NCBI GenBank assembly: GCA_005887855.1
Contig: VBQB01000096.1
Coordinates: 1 to 22,882 of the forward strand
Direction: 5' to 3'
Length of the DNA stretch: 22,882 bases
Origin: Verrucomicrobiota bacterium
Lineage (GTDB): Bacteria; Verrucomicrobiota; Verrucomicrobiae; Chthoniobacterales; UBA10450
Part shown: positions 7,966 to 15,241 of the stretch, one piece after another
How positions within the stretch are numbered: position 1 is the stretch's first letter
Layout: each line of letters begins with the position of its first letter
Program-made: the position numbers and the translations under genes
Notes under the pieces: model-generated
What the model was told of the DNA's origin: nothing
What the model saw: only the letters and a program-made list of their open reading frames with translations
Databases searched by the model: none

Positions 7966-8810
7966 TCAAAGCTTTGCAAAGTGAGCTCAGCATTAACGTG
8001 ATCGCCTCGATCATCGTCTCGCTCTTCTTTCTCGCCGCAGGTTTCGCCTGGGGAAAATACAAGGAACGCCGCCGCAAGTTTGGGCGGAACCTCGATGAGT
8101 ACGACTTCTATCCGTTCACCGTTACCCGTGAAAACTTTGGCGAATTCAGCCTCAACAATTTCCGACTGGGAATGCATTATTTCCTGAAGAACCACGATTA
8201 CACGGCAGCGCGGCAACTGATCTTCATCGGGGAGCAGAACAACGTGCGCAATCAGCTCGAACCGGCGGAACAGAAAGTTTACTCACAGCTTTTCGAAAAA
8301 TACGACGGCAGGAAAGTTGTCGACGATACGAACGAGTATCTCGAGAACTACGTGCGTTTGGTCCGCCTCATCGGAAAATCATTTCCAAATACCGGCATTG
8401 AGATTTTGCTCCACAACCTGGCCGATCCGGCGCATTCGCTCATCGTCCTGGAGAATAATGTGACCGGTAGACATCTGCGCGATGGCACGACGAATTTGCT
8501 CATCGACCTGAAGAAACGCCAGCTTCAGAACGAAGATAAACTCAACTACGAGCTGAATATCGGGTCCCGGAGATTTAAGTGCACGACGATCCCGATCATC
8601 CGTAAGGAGTTTGGTGTGGTCGGCGCAATCTGCATCAACATTGACGCGAATTACCTGACCGAGGAGGTAATGAAAGATCATGAACGAATCGAGACGTGGT
8701 TCAAAAACTTTTTGCGTGTCGATATGCAGGTCGATGAAAATATTCTAAGCAAGGACGAGTACGCGAAGGCGCTCAAAGGCAAACGCCACTTTAAGGATGA
8801 GAGCGTCTGA
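7962..8810 (+). CDS. Membrane-anchored YheO-like PAS-domain protein
   Basis: 282 aa, starting in an ATGA overlap with the SDR. Residues about 11-32 are one strong membrane helix followed by a basic 'KYKERRRK' stretch, placing the rest in the cytoplasm. Residues about 130-230 resemble the YheO/DauR sensor domain (PAS_6 type): 'EILLHNLADPAHSLIVLEN', 'VTGRHLRDGTT' and 'GAICINID' are all characteristic. DauR-type proteins carry a C-terminal helix-turn-helix; here there is none, only a short charged tail. The segment about 45-125 is helical and unassigned. A membrane-tethered ligand sensor without its own DNA-binding domain is the best description, probably acting with the pterin genes it is coupled to. 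The function is unknown and the domain call is by eye. Confidence 0.75.
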   Translation: MIKALQSELSINVIASIIVSLFFLAAGFAWGKYKERRRKFGRNLDEYDFYPFTVTRENFGEFSLNNFRLGMHYFLKNHDYTAARQLIFIGEQNNVRNQLEPAEQKVYSQLFEKYDGRKVVDDTNEYLENYVRLVRLIGKSFPNTGIEILLHNLADPAHSLIVLENNVTGRHLRDGTTNLLIDLKKRQLQNEDKLNYELNIGSRRFKCTTIPIIRKEFGVVGAICINIDANYLTEEVMKDHERIETWFKNFLRVDMQVDENILSKDEYAKALKGKRHFKDESV

Positions 8811-8826
8811 TGGCGCTCAAACCACC

Positions 8827-8922
8827 TGTCATTCTGAGCGAAGCTAAGCGGAGTCGAAGAATCTCGTAGTTTTACCTTTAAGACGCTATCGCGGGATTCC
8901 TCGACTGCGCTCGGAATGACAC
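8827..8922. repeat. Long imperfect inverted repeat ('tgtcattctgagcg' type)
   Basis: The left arm (about 8827-8866, starting TGTCATTCTGAGCGAAGC) is matched in reverse complement by the right arm (about 8891-8922, ending GCGCTCGGAATGACAC), with a loop of about 24 bases. Shared arm features are GTCATTC, GAGCG, (A/G)GTCGA and GAATC. It is a dispersed palindromic element between two convergent genes. It contains no open frame. Confidence 0.8.
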
Positions 8923-8940
8923 AAGCGAAACACTTGTGTC
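8918..8940. terminator. Perfect hairpin between convergent genes
   Basis: GACACAAG (8918-8925) pairs with CTTGTGTC (8933-8940) around a seven-base loop. It overlaps the last bases of the minus-strand hydroxylase. On the plus strand it is followed by 'acttttg', a short T-run, which fits termination of the folE-PAS transcript. Two-way termination is plausible. Confidence 0.5.
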
Positions 8941-10628
8941 ACTTTTGCGACGCGTGCATCGTCGCTTGATACTCCGGCTTTTTGTGGTACTCGACTAGCC
9001 GAAATCCCCATCCAATCAAGGTCGAGAAATCTTTGGTGGTGGCTTTTTTCTGGCTGAGAAATTTTTCGATCTTCGCTTTTAATTCAGGCTGTTGATCAGT
9101 CGTGTCGAGAATTTCGAAAATCTCCATCGACAATAACCAATCCTCCGGATGCTCGGCTTGCTGCGTCTCCCAAATTTCGCCGAGCCGCTCGTAACCAGTC
9201 TTGCTCTCGCGGATCTTGCGCACCTGTGCGTAAAGGTTTTCGAGGCGCTTTCGCTTTGCGTCGGATGGAACTTTGATGGTGCGCTCTTTTGGAACGAGCG
9301 CGACCTGATTGTAGGCGTCCTTGTCGGCTGCGCCGTTGAACACCGAGGTAATCCGTTCGCCGACCGCCATGTCGTAGGTTCCCCAATCCGGATCGAACAA
9401 AACGCGGTCGCCGTATTTCGCACGGCAATTCGAGAAAGTGATAAGCAACAGTTTGCCGTCGCGGCGAAGTATTTTGTCGATCTTTCCTTCCACGGTAACA
9501 CCGCTTTCGAATTCGAGCTTCGCCTTCTTGCCTTCGGCGATCTCAGTTTCTTTCCATTTGCCGATCGGCGACCCGAATCCTTCCTTATGATAATCGATTC
9601 CGTGTCCGGGCAGCTCTGTCTCCTTGAACGCGAGCGCAGTCTTTCCGGTCGTCCGCAAATAAATGGGCGCTGCCTTTTCGTCCGTGATCACTTCGGTGAA
9701 TACGCCGCTGACTTGCAGCCCAGATGAGTATTCGCAGGTCGCGACGTTGTTGCACTCAATCGCCTTGTGGATGCCTTCCAGTCCGCCGACTTGATAGGCC
9801 ATCTTGCTGGCAAATTCTTCGAGCACATCCGCGAGATGTTTGAAATCGTGACAGACAAAAAGCTGTGGCTGTTTCGTCGTGATATCGAACGGCGTATTCG
9901 CCGCGTCGATGGAGTAGGGAATTTTCTTCACGGCCGGTTCGAGGCACGAGACCGATTCGCCAATTGATGACAGCAATCCCGCGCCATAAATCTTCGGATT
10001 CTCTAAAGTGCCGATGAGTCCATACTCGACTGTCCACCAATGTAAGCGCGAGAGCAGCGCCATCTCGGATGGTTCGCCCAAAGTTTTTTGGCGATGTTCG
10101 ACCAGCTTGGTCGCTTGCTCGACTTCTTTTGGATCGCTGTTCGGTTGCTCTTTCAAGATCGACAAGTGCCGGAAGATACCTTGAGTATTCACGATCGACA
10201 ATGATCGGCGCATGTCCGGCTGCTTCGTGCACGATATCCGGTGCCGGCGTGTATTCGATATGATGGATTTGCCGCATGTCGCACGCGATCACGAGAACTT
10301 TGTAGGCCTGAAATTCCATGAAGGCCGCCGGCGGAATAAATCCATCCACCGCCACCGCGCCCCATTCGATCTTCGCGAGAATGTCATTCATCTCCTGAAT
10401 GCGCGGGATGCGCTCAAACGAGATGCCGGTGTCAAGCAACCCTTGGAAGTAAACTTTATGCGCGTATTCCTTCACGAAAAAAATGTTCTGTCGCATGATA
10501 AACCGCCACACAGCGTGATCGACCGGCGTGTAATCGTCGTAGCGCTGATCCACGGCGAATTGCAACAGATGCTTTGGCGTAGCGGCGACTGCCGCGTTAT
10601 TGAAGCTGATACCGCTGGTAGCTTTCAT
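8939..10628 (-). pseudogene. phhA: Aromatic amino acid (phenylalanine) hydroxylase, long bacterial form, frameshifted with an apparent internal deletion
   Basis: Pterin-dependent iron monooxygenase that would turn phenylalanine into tyrosine. It starts at 10628, six bases after GGGAGG. The first frame (10628 to about 10175) gives the N-terminal half of the catalytic domain, with 'NYTPVD'-like 'DDYTPVDHAVWR' and iron ligands H134 and H139 in 'VHEAAGHAPII'. The frame then breaks near 10170-10190. The second frame (open from 10213 to 8939) resumes at 'RHLSILKE', carries the third ligand Glu in 'LHWWTVEYGLIG', and continues into the roughly 200-residue C-terminal extension of the long bacterial family. 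In relatives, about 25 residues separate 'APII.D.EY..YL' from 'R.LSILKE'; here they adjoin. So this is a deletion plus frame change, not a single-base error. No catalytically complete protein can be made as read. The alternatives are a recent pseudogene or an assembly error. Confidence 0.85.
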
Positions 10629-10634
10629 CGACAC

Positions 10635-10640
10635 CCTCCC
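10635..10640 (-). promoter_or_regulatory. Shine-Dalgarno that sets the phhA start
   Basis: Read on the minus strand, GGGAGG lies six bases before the ATG at 10628. It favours this start over the in-frame upstream ATG at 10673, which lies inside a repeat element. Confidence 0.7.
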
Positions 10641-10665
10641 GTTTAAAATATGACTCGCTGTAAGA

Positions 10666-10723
10666 TAGCGCAAGCCTCTGGCTTGCGAACCAGGAAAAAG
10701 CGCAAGCGGGACGCATGCGCTAC
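10666..10723. repeat. GTAG...CTAC paired-hairpin repeat, copy 2
   Basis: Contains the perfect hairpin CGCAAGCC-tct-GGCTTGCG (10669-10687) and a second, slightly mismatched one (GCGCAAGC / GCATGCGC, about 10700-10720). It ends CTAC, and its terminal TAG read on the minus strand is the stop codon of the anti-sigma gene. The left end is TAG preceded by A rather than G. Confidence 0.8.
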
Positions 10724-12747
10724 TTTGCCCGCGCTCGCGCGATCCGTTTCGCGATCCAAACGGCTAGGATAATCGCAATCGCCCAAGGTGCGAGAAACGC
10801 CACCGCAACGCCAATCATCCGTAAACTCCACATGATCGCCGCGGCGCTCTGCGCCAATGTTCGGCGCAACGTCGCGAAGAGACCGGTCTCGGATGAAACG
10901 ATGTTGCCCTGGCTGTAAACCTCGATCGAGATATCCGCCGGCGCGCTTGCTTCGTCGATCTGCGCGCCCGTGCGGTCCTGTCGCCGCACGCTTACATCTT
11001 CAACTTTGCCGAGAGAGTTCAGCGATTGCATGAGCGCCGAATAATTTTTCATTGGCACCCGCAGCGAGACACTGGCCACTTCGCGCCCGTCTGGATCGCG
11101 ACTGAAAGTAGAAGTGCGGACGCGCCCATTTTGTTTCTCGGTCAGATTGCGAAGTTCCTTTGCCTTTTCGTCAACGGTCGACGTGCGGATACGCAGGCTG
11201 GTCTGCTGAAACGCTTGTTCCTGTTCCTCGCGCGAGATCGTGGCGTTCAGTTCTACTTTGTCCCGCTTGGTTTTTGCGTTCTTAGACATACCGGTGCCGC
11301 CTTGTGCGATGCGTTCCGACTGCACTTGGAAATTTTCCACGCGTCCAAAGCCCTTTACGCGAGCGATCACAGAGTCGCTCTCTTCGGGCGCGATCAACAT
11401 GCTCACCCGTGCCGAAACGCGTCCGGAATAATCCCGATCGAGCTGTGCATTTGTGATCTGCACTTTTGGCGACGCGAGGCCCTTGATGTTGTTGTAAATC
11501 TTCTCCACGTCAGGCGCGTAGAGCGCAAGCTGAGCTCGTTCCTTTAGCAAGAACGCTGCCGGTTCCTCGATGTCTTTCTCCGACAGAGAAATCGTCACGA
11601 TCGCGAATTGCACCTGCGAATCCCAATACTTAAGCTCGCCTTGCATCTTCTCGATCTCCTCGCGCACGCGCCCAAGCTCTTTTTCAACCTGAAGCAAATC
11701 GGAGACTTTGCCCGTCTTCATTTTCAACATGTCAATCAAGCGCTGTTCCATCACGCGCGCGTTCTTGAGCCGTGCATCGGTATCGAAATACGCTTTCGTA
11801 ACGTCTTCGGTGCCGAGCGTTTGGTTCTTTAGTTCGCCAAGAGCGCGAACCTTTTGCAGAAAATGATCAAGGTTTTCCGGAAGAACCTTGACGCCTATTT
11901 CACCTTTCAGTTTTCCGTTCGCCTGTTTTTCAGAGCTTGTCGTCGCCACATAACCGCGTTCTTCGTTCGCGAACGCAGTGATCTTCTGGACGGCGTCATC
12001 GAAACTAACGATCTCGAACTGGACATTCGCGTTGCGGATGAGTTTGCGATTCGCAAGCGCAGGCGCAGGAACCTCAACAGGGTTCGGTCCCGCTTCTTCA
12101 GCGGCCGGAATGTTTGATTCGGTGACCATCGCGCCTTCGACTTCAGCGCGCTCTAGCTTTTTGTCTTCTGGTTCTGCTTGAGGTGCCGCAGAGGCAGCGG
12201 CAACCTGGCCACGCGCAAAGGTTTTTCCCGCAGCGAACTGATCAGATTCATTGTCGCGGCGATTTGCGGATTTGCTTAACGCGCGAATTTCATTCGACGA
12301 TGGCAGCGGCGCTTGCGCTGCTTGCGCGGGAAATTCCTTACTACCAAGGTACCCCGAATTGCGCGACGCGATTGCGCCCTCGCCTGTGATCATTCTCCCC
12401 ACCTGCACAAGCGCGAGAAGAAGTGCGGCGACAGCGATGATCTGTGTCGCACGGAACCGCATGAGATCGATAATCAACTTTGCGATGCCACCCGCTTTCT
12501 GGGGGACGCGATTGCGAAAACCAGCGAGCATTCGTTGTTCGAACGCCGGGTCCGGTTTTTCGGCGGTGAATTTCTCCTCGAGAATTTTGTTCATGATTTT
12601 TGTCTCCTGATGAAGTCGGCGGCAATTGGCGCATTCGACGAGATGCATGTGTAATTCGTGGCGCTCCTCGTCCGAGAGGTCGTTGTGCAAATCGGCCGCA
12701 AGGTAGCTGTCGATCTTGTCGTGAATGGCTGGCACGGCGTTACTCAA
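10720..12747 (-). CDS. Zinc-finger anti-sigma factor fused to DUF4349-type domains
   Basis: 675 aa. Residues about 10-50 form an anti-sigma zinc finger (zf-HC2) with the H-x3-C-x2-C signature at H35, C39 and C42. A membrane helix follows at about 100-118, then an Ala/Pro/Glu-rich linker. From about 232 comes a DUF4349-like domain ('RKLIRNANVQFEIVSFDDA') with a long coiled coil around 320-390, and a second related beta/alpha section at about 490-620. A C-terminal membrane helix lies at about 640-665. It should hold the neighbouring ECF sigma factor at the inner face of the membrane and release it in response to an envelope signal sensed by the external part. Its start overlaps the sigma gene's end by eight bases. 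Its TAG stop is provided by a repeat element. Confidence 0.85.
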   Translation of the reverse strand: MSNAVPAIHDKIDSYLAADLHNDLSDEERHELHMHLVECANCRRLHQETKIMNKILEEKFTAEKPDPAFEQRMLAGFRNRVPQKAGGIAKLIIDLMRFRATQIIAVAALLLALVQVGRMITGEGAIASRNSGYLGSKEFPAQAAQAPLPSSNEIRALSKSANRRDNESDQFAAGKTFARGQVAAASAAPQAEPEDKKLERAEVEGAMVTESNIPAAEEAGPNPVEVPAPALANRKLIRNANVQFEIVSFDDAVQKITAFANEERGYVATTSSEKQANGKLKGEIGVKVLPENLDHFLQKVRALGELKNQTLGTEDVTKAYFDTDARLKNARVMEQRLIDMLKMKTGKVSDLLQVEKELGRVREEIEKMQGELKYWDSQVQFAIVTISLSEKDIEEPAAFLLKERAQLALYAPDVEKIYNNIKGLASPKVQITNAQLDRDYSGRVSARVSMLIAPEESDSVIARVKGFGRVENFQVQSERIAQGGTGMSKNAKTKRDKVELNATISREEQEQAFQQTSLRIRTSTVDEKAKELRNLTEKQNGRVRTSTFSRDPDGREVASVSLRVPMKNYSALMQSLNSLGKVEDVSVRRQDRTGAQIDEASAPADISIEVYSQGNIVSSETGLFATLRRTLAQSAAAIMWSLRMIGVAVAFLAPWAIAIILAVWIAKRIARARAK

Positions 12748-13276
12748 GTGAAGCGAGGGCCGGTTTGAGTTGTTTGCGCATCGACACGAGCGCCCGTCCT
12801 AGAATTCCGCGCAATGCGCCGTTACTTAGGCCGAGCAATTTCTCGATTGATTGGTAATCCATCTTTTCGAAGTAACGGAGCGTGAGTGCGCTGCGGTGAA
12901 GTTCGGGTAACGCGGCGAGCGCCGAATGTAATTGTCGATCTAATGCAGTACCGTCGATTGCTTCGGTTTCAGGTTGTTCGGCAATTTCCTCGGGAAGCGG
13001 AAGGATCCGCCGTTTCCGAAAAACATCGCGGGCGCGATGTCGCATGATCATACAGAGCCACGCGGGAAATTTTTCCGGATCGCGGACGCGCCAACGTGAT
13101 TTCCAAGCCTTAACCAAAGCATCTTGCACGGCATCTTCCGCTTCCTCGCGGTTCTGCAAAATGCCGTAAGCGATGGCGAAAAGTGTGCGGCTGTGTGTGC
13201 GAATGATCATTTCGAAAGCGTCCCGATCGCCGTGAATGGCCGCCCGATACATTTCTCGCTCATTGGCATCCATCAT
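12740..13276 (-). CDS. ECF-type RNA polymerase sigma factor
   Basis: 178 aa, normal for the family. Region 2 is seen at about 25-90, with 'NREEAEDAVQDALVKAWK' and the following 'FPAWLCMIMRHRARDVFRKR'. Region 4 is at about 115-170: 'ALPELHRSALTLRYFEKM' then the helix-turn-helix 'IEKLLGLSNGALRGILGRA'. It directs RNA polymerase to its own promoters when released by the anti-sigma factor, whose gene overlaps its 3' end. Two adjacent ATGs (13276, 13273) are possible starts and neither has a clear ribosome site. The target genes are unknown; autoregulation is usual for such pairs, but no repeated promoter motif was identified here. Confidence 0.93.
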   Translation of the reverse strand: MMDANEREMYRAAIHGDRDAFEMIIRTHSRTLFAIAYGILQNREEAEDAVQDALVKAWKSRWRVRDPEKFPAWLCMIMRHRARDVFRKRRILPLPEEIAEQPETEAIDGTALDRQLHSALAALPELHRSALTLRYFEKMDYQSIEKLLGLSNGALRGILGRALVSMRKQLKPALASLE

Positions 13277-13334
13277 GTTGCGATCTAAAGCCTAGACGCT
13301 CGAGGTCGCGATTCCGCGCGAGGAATTTTTCAAA

Positions 13335-13393
13335 GTAGCGCGAGCCTCTGGCTTGCGAGTGGTGCTAAATCGCAAGCGAGACGCATGCGCTAC
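13335..13393. repeat. GTAG...CTAC paired-hairpin repeat, copy 3
   Basis: Starts GTAGCGCGAGCC and ends GCGCTAC. Its inner stems are CGCGAGCC/GGCTTGCG (about 13339-13357) and TCGCAAGC.../GCATGCGC. It lies between the sigma gene's promoter side and the transpeptidase gene, two bases beyond the transpeptidase stop. It is closely related to copies 2 and 4. Confidence 0.8.
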
Positions 13394-13394
13394 T

Positions 13395-14372
13395 CTAAAA
13401 AATGATGACCGTGTTGCCCACGCTCACTAGCTCTTTCACTCGCGCGGCGTCCCAGTTTGCTAGTCGGATGCAACCGTGACTTGCGGCGCGGCCTATGGTC
13501 TCTGGATTATTCGTACCGTGGATGCCAATACCGGGCCTGTTCAGACCCATCCAAAGAACCCCGACGAGATTATTCGGGCCGGGCGGAAGGTTATAGTAAT
13601 TCTCCGTGCGCACGCCGTAGTTGAGCATGCCTTCGTCGTAGCGAAACCACGGCCAGATGTTGACGCCGAGAATTTTCCATGTACCGACCGGCGCTGGCAG
13701 CGTTGTCGATCCTGGCGTGATCGGGAAGACGCAGACGAGCTGGTCGTTGTCGAACACCTCCAGCAGATGTTCTTTCGTGTCGACAAAGGTTTTACGCGCG
13801 GCGAACGCGGGATTCTCAGGAACCTTTCCCTCTGTGAATTTTTCGACTTCAAAGGGTAAGACATTCGGCACCTTGAGAACTTCGCCCGGCTGTAAATGTT
13901 CCCAGTCTTTGCCCGGATTCAGCTTCTGAATATAAGACTCCGCGGCATGATAACGCTCGGAGACAAACTCGAGCAGCGAAGTGTAAGGCAGCCATTTCAA
14001 TGTCGCTTGTTCGGCATGACCGGTGGGGATCGACCCGATAAATTTCAGATCGTCTCCTTTGATCGTGTAGGTCGTGTACGTCTCGGGCACCTGATCGAGC
14101 AGCCAGGAATCGACCGCGCCAGTCTTTGGCATGGCGTGGGCGTGTTTGTAGGAGATGAGCGCTTTGCGAAAAAATTCGCCCATCTTTCCATCGATCTTGC
14201 CGGGACCAAAATCGCTATTGTCCAGGAAAATTTGAAGTCGTGTGGCCGTCTCTTCGTCGTAGTTCGGTAACGCGACGGGATAAACTCTGGGCGGGGGTGT
14301 AACTTTTTCTTCGGCGAATGCGAGGATTGACACCGAAAGCAGCAAAAGTGCAATAAACATTAGCGACTTCAT
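13395..14372 (-). CDS. Secreted L,D-transpeptidase (YkuD family) with LysM-like region
   Basis: 325 aa from the ATG at 14372, chosen because a clean signal peptide (about 1-20, ending 'SILAFA') starts there; the frame is open upstream to 14483. After export, residues about 40-95 resemble a peptidoglycan-binding domain ('LQIFLDNSDFGPGKIDGKMG') and 140-170 a LysM-like repeat ('LNPGKDWEHLQPGEVLKVP'). The catalytic YkuD domain at about 195-325 has H285 in 'GIHGTN' and the active-site cysteine C301 in 'SHGCIRLANWD'. It would form or exchange 3-3 crosslinks or attach proteins to peptidoglycan in the periplasm. A penicillin-binding protein lies 0.9 kb away on the other strand. The frame is intact. 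Confidence 0.92.
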   Translation of the reverse strand: MKSLMFIALLLLSVSILAFAEEKVTPPPRVYPVALPNYDEETATRLQIFLDNSDFGPGKIDGKMGEFFRKALISYKHAHAMPKTGAVDSWLLDQVPETYTTYTIKGDDLKFIGSIPTGHAEQATLKWLPYTSLLEFVSERYHAAESYIQKLNPGKDWEHLQPGEVLKVPNVLPFEVEKFTEGKVPENPAFAARKTFVDTKEHLLEVFDNDQLVCVFPITPGSTTLPAPVGTWKILGVNIWPWFRYDEGMLNYGVRTENYYNLPPGPNNLVGVLWMGLNRPGIGIHGTNNPETIGRAASHGCIRLANWDAARVKELVSVGNTVIIF

Positions 14373-14513
14373 TTCTCCGAAGTTATGCGCCGGAAATTTC
14401 ACAACCGCAACAAGGCCATCGCCGATTCGCGATAAGATTTTTCGCTGGACATGATCGGGTTCTGCTTCCTGAAACGCGACCAATGTTCATCGGACAAACG
14501 AAACTCTGTTATC

Positions 14514-14637
14514 ATGACGAAGCTACAGTGACGATCTGGCATTTGCTGAAGGAAAGGACGATGAGCTCCTCGGGCGTCTGGAGCAGAAACTCGGCAAAAC
14601 AAAAGAAGATCTTCGGACCGAGATCGAGAATTTGTGA
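14514..14637 (+). pseudogene. CsbD-like stress protein remnant with internal deletion and frameshift
   Basis: The frame ending at the TGA 14635-14637 reads 'SDDLAFAEGKDDELLGR' then 'LEQKLGKTKEDL', the C-terminal two thirds of a CsbD-family small stress protein (normally about 60-65 aa, with 'LTDDDL...EGK.D.L.GR' in the middle). Just upstream, ATG at 14514 opens a different frame giving only 'MTKLQ' before TGA. A CsbD protein begins in just this way, followed by about 20 residues ('GNW...KGK...KWG'). Those are missing and the frame changes at about 14524-14533. The fusion looks like another small internal deletion. The protein is probably not made. Identification is by motif only. Confidence 0.55.
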
Positions 14638-14752
14638 AGTTGGAGTGCTTCGCTCAGTGAACCTTCACGAGGCGCAGGCGGGATGCCAATGGAAGGACCT
14701 TCATGGCAAAGCCTTGGGGAAGCGTCAACCATTCAGGGCTTTGATTCCAACA

Positions 14753-14782
14753 ACCCGCCTCCGCCAAGCCTACGGCGCGGGA
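14753..14782. repeat. Short imperfect palindrome (ccgcctccgccaag type)
   Basis: CCCGCCTCCGCCAAGCCTACGGCGCGGG is an imperfect inverted repeat in the gap between the CsbD remnant and the glutaredoxin gene. It resembles a dispersed palindrome, but only one copy is seen here. Nothing else was recognised in the 191-base gap. Confidence 0.35.
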
Positions 14783-14814
14783 AACGCTTCGACGCTTTCT
14801 TCGCGGTCGCTTCG

Positions 14815-14823
14815 TGGTATATT
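14815..14823 (+). promoter_or_regulatory. Possible extended -10 element; leaderless start of the glutaredoxin gene
   Basis: TGGTATATT matches an extended -10 (TGn plus TATATT) ending six bases before the ATG at 14829. Transcription from it would begin at about the start codon. This agrees with the lack of any Shine-Dalgarno. No convincing -35 was found. Confidence 0.35.
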
Positions 14824-14828
14824 GCCCA

Positions 14829-15164
14829 ATGCAAACGCCTGAAATTACCGCTTACCTGAAGACTTATTGTGGCTGGAGCGCCGGCGTGCGTGCCATCCTG
14901 GCAAAATACAATCTTTCTTACACGGAAAAGGACATCATCCAGAACCCGGCGTTCCGCTGGGAAATGGAAACCAAGAGCGGGCAACCGCTTTCGCCCTGTG
15001 TCGAAGTTAACGGCAAAATGCTCGCGGATGTCAGCGGCGAGGAAGTCGAAAAATATTTGATCGACAATAATATCGTTCAAGTCAGCGACGCGACGACGGA
15101 CGTGCCCACGAATGCGCCGTGCGCGACCGAGCAACACGAGAGCGAAGTGAAGCTGCGCTTGTAG
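14829..15164 (+). CDS. Monothiol glutaredoxin-like protein
   Basis: 111 aa from the ATG at 14829. It has a thioredoxin-like fold pattern: 'ITAYLKTYCGWSAGVRAIL' places a single cysteine in a CGWS motif, close to the CGFS of monothiol glutaredoxins, which handle iron-sulfur clusters or glutathione. 'SGQPLSPCVEVNGKML' occupies the position of the cis-Pro loop and 'LADVSGEEVEKYL' the closing helix. The last 25 residues are a low-complexity tail with one further cysteine. The frame is open five codons upstream to a GTG without a ribosome site. It stands alone between the CsbD remnant and the penicillin-binding protein gene. The partner is unknown. Confidence 0.8.
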   Translation: MQTPEITAYLKTYCGWSAGVRAILAKYNLSYTEKDIIQNPAFRWEMETKSGQPLSPCVEVNGKMLADVSGEEVEKYLIDNNIVQVSDATTDVPTNAPCATEQHESEVKLRL

Positions 15165-15167
15165 TTC

Positions 15168-15241
15168 GTTGGAGCGTTGAAGAGTTGGAACGTTATGGCG
15201 ATTTCGCCGCTTGAACGCTTCATCGCTTTAACTCTTCAACG
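15168..15241. repeat. Palindromic repeat ending at the PBP start codon
   Basis: CGTTGAAGAGTT (15175-15186) is the exact reverse complement of AACTCTTCAACG (15230-15241). Inside are GGAACGTT/AACGCTTC-like arms and a small GGCGA-ttt-CGCC core at about 15198-15210. The last base touches the ATG of the next gene, so the element forms its entire leader. Confidence 0.75.

Noticed and set aside
9149..9727. 192-residue plus-strand frame
   Set aside because: Antisense to the conserved C-terminal extension of the phenylalanine hydroxylase.
10165..10195. Programmed frameshift in phhA
   Set aside because: There is no slippery heptamer at the junction, and about 25 conserved residues are missing, which a frameshift would not explain.
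11026..11547. 173-residue plus-strand frame opposite the anti-sigma gene
   Set aside because: Antisense to the DUF4349-like region, which has a coherent coiled-coil and repeat structure on the minus strand.
14399..14515. 38-residue minus-strand frame 'MITEFRLSDEHWSRFRK...'
   Set aside because: It starts at the same palindromic CATG as the CsbD remnant, has no ribosome site and resembles no family I know. It is too short to support.
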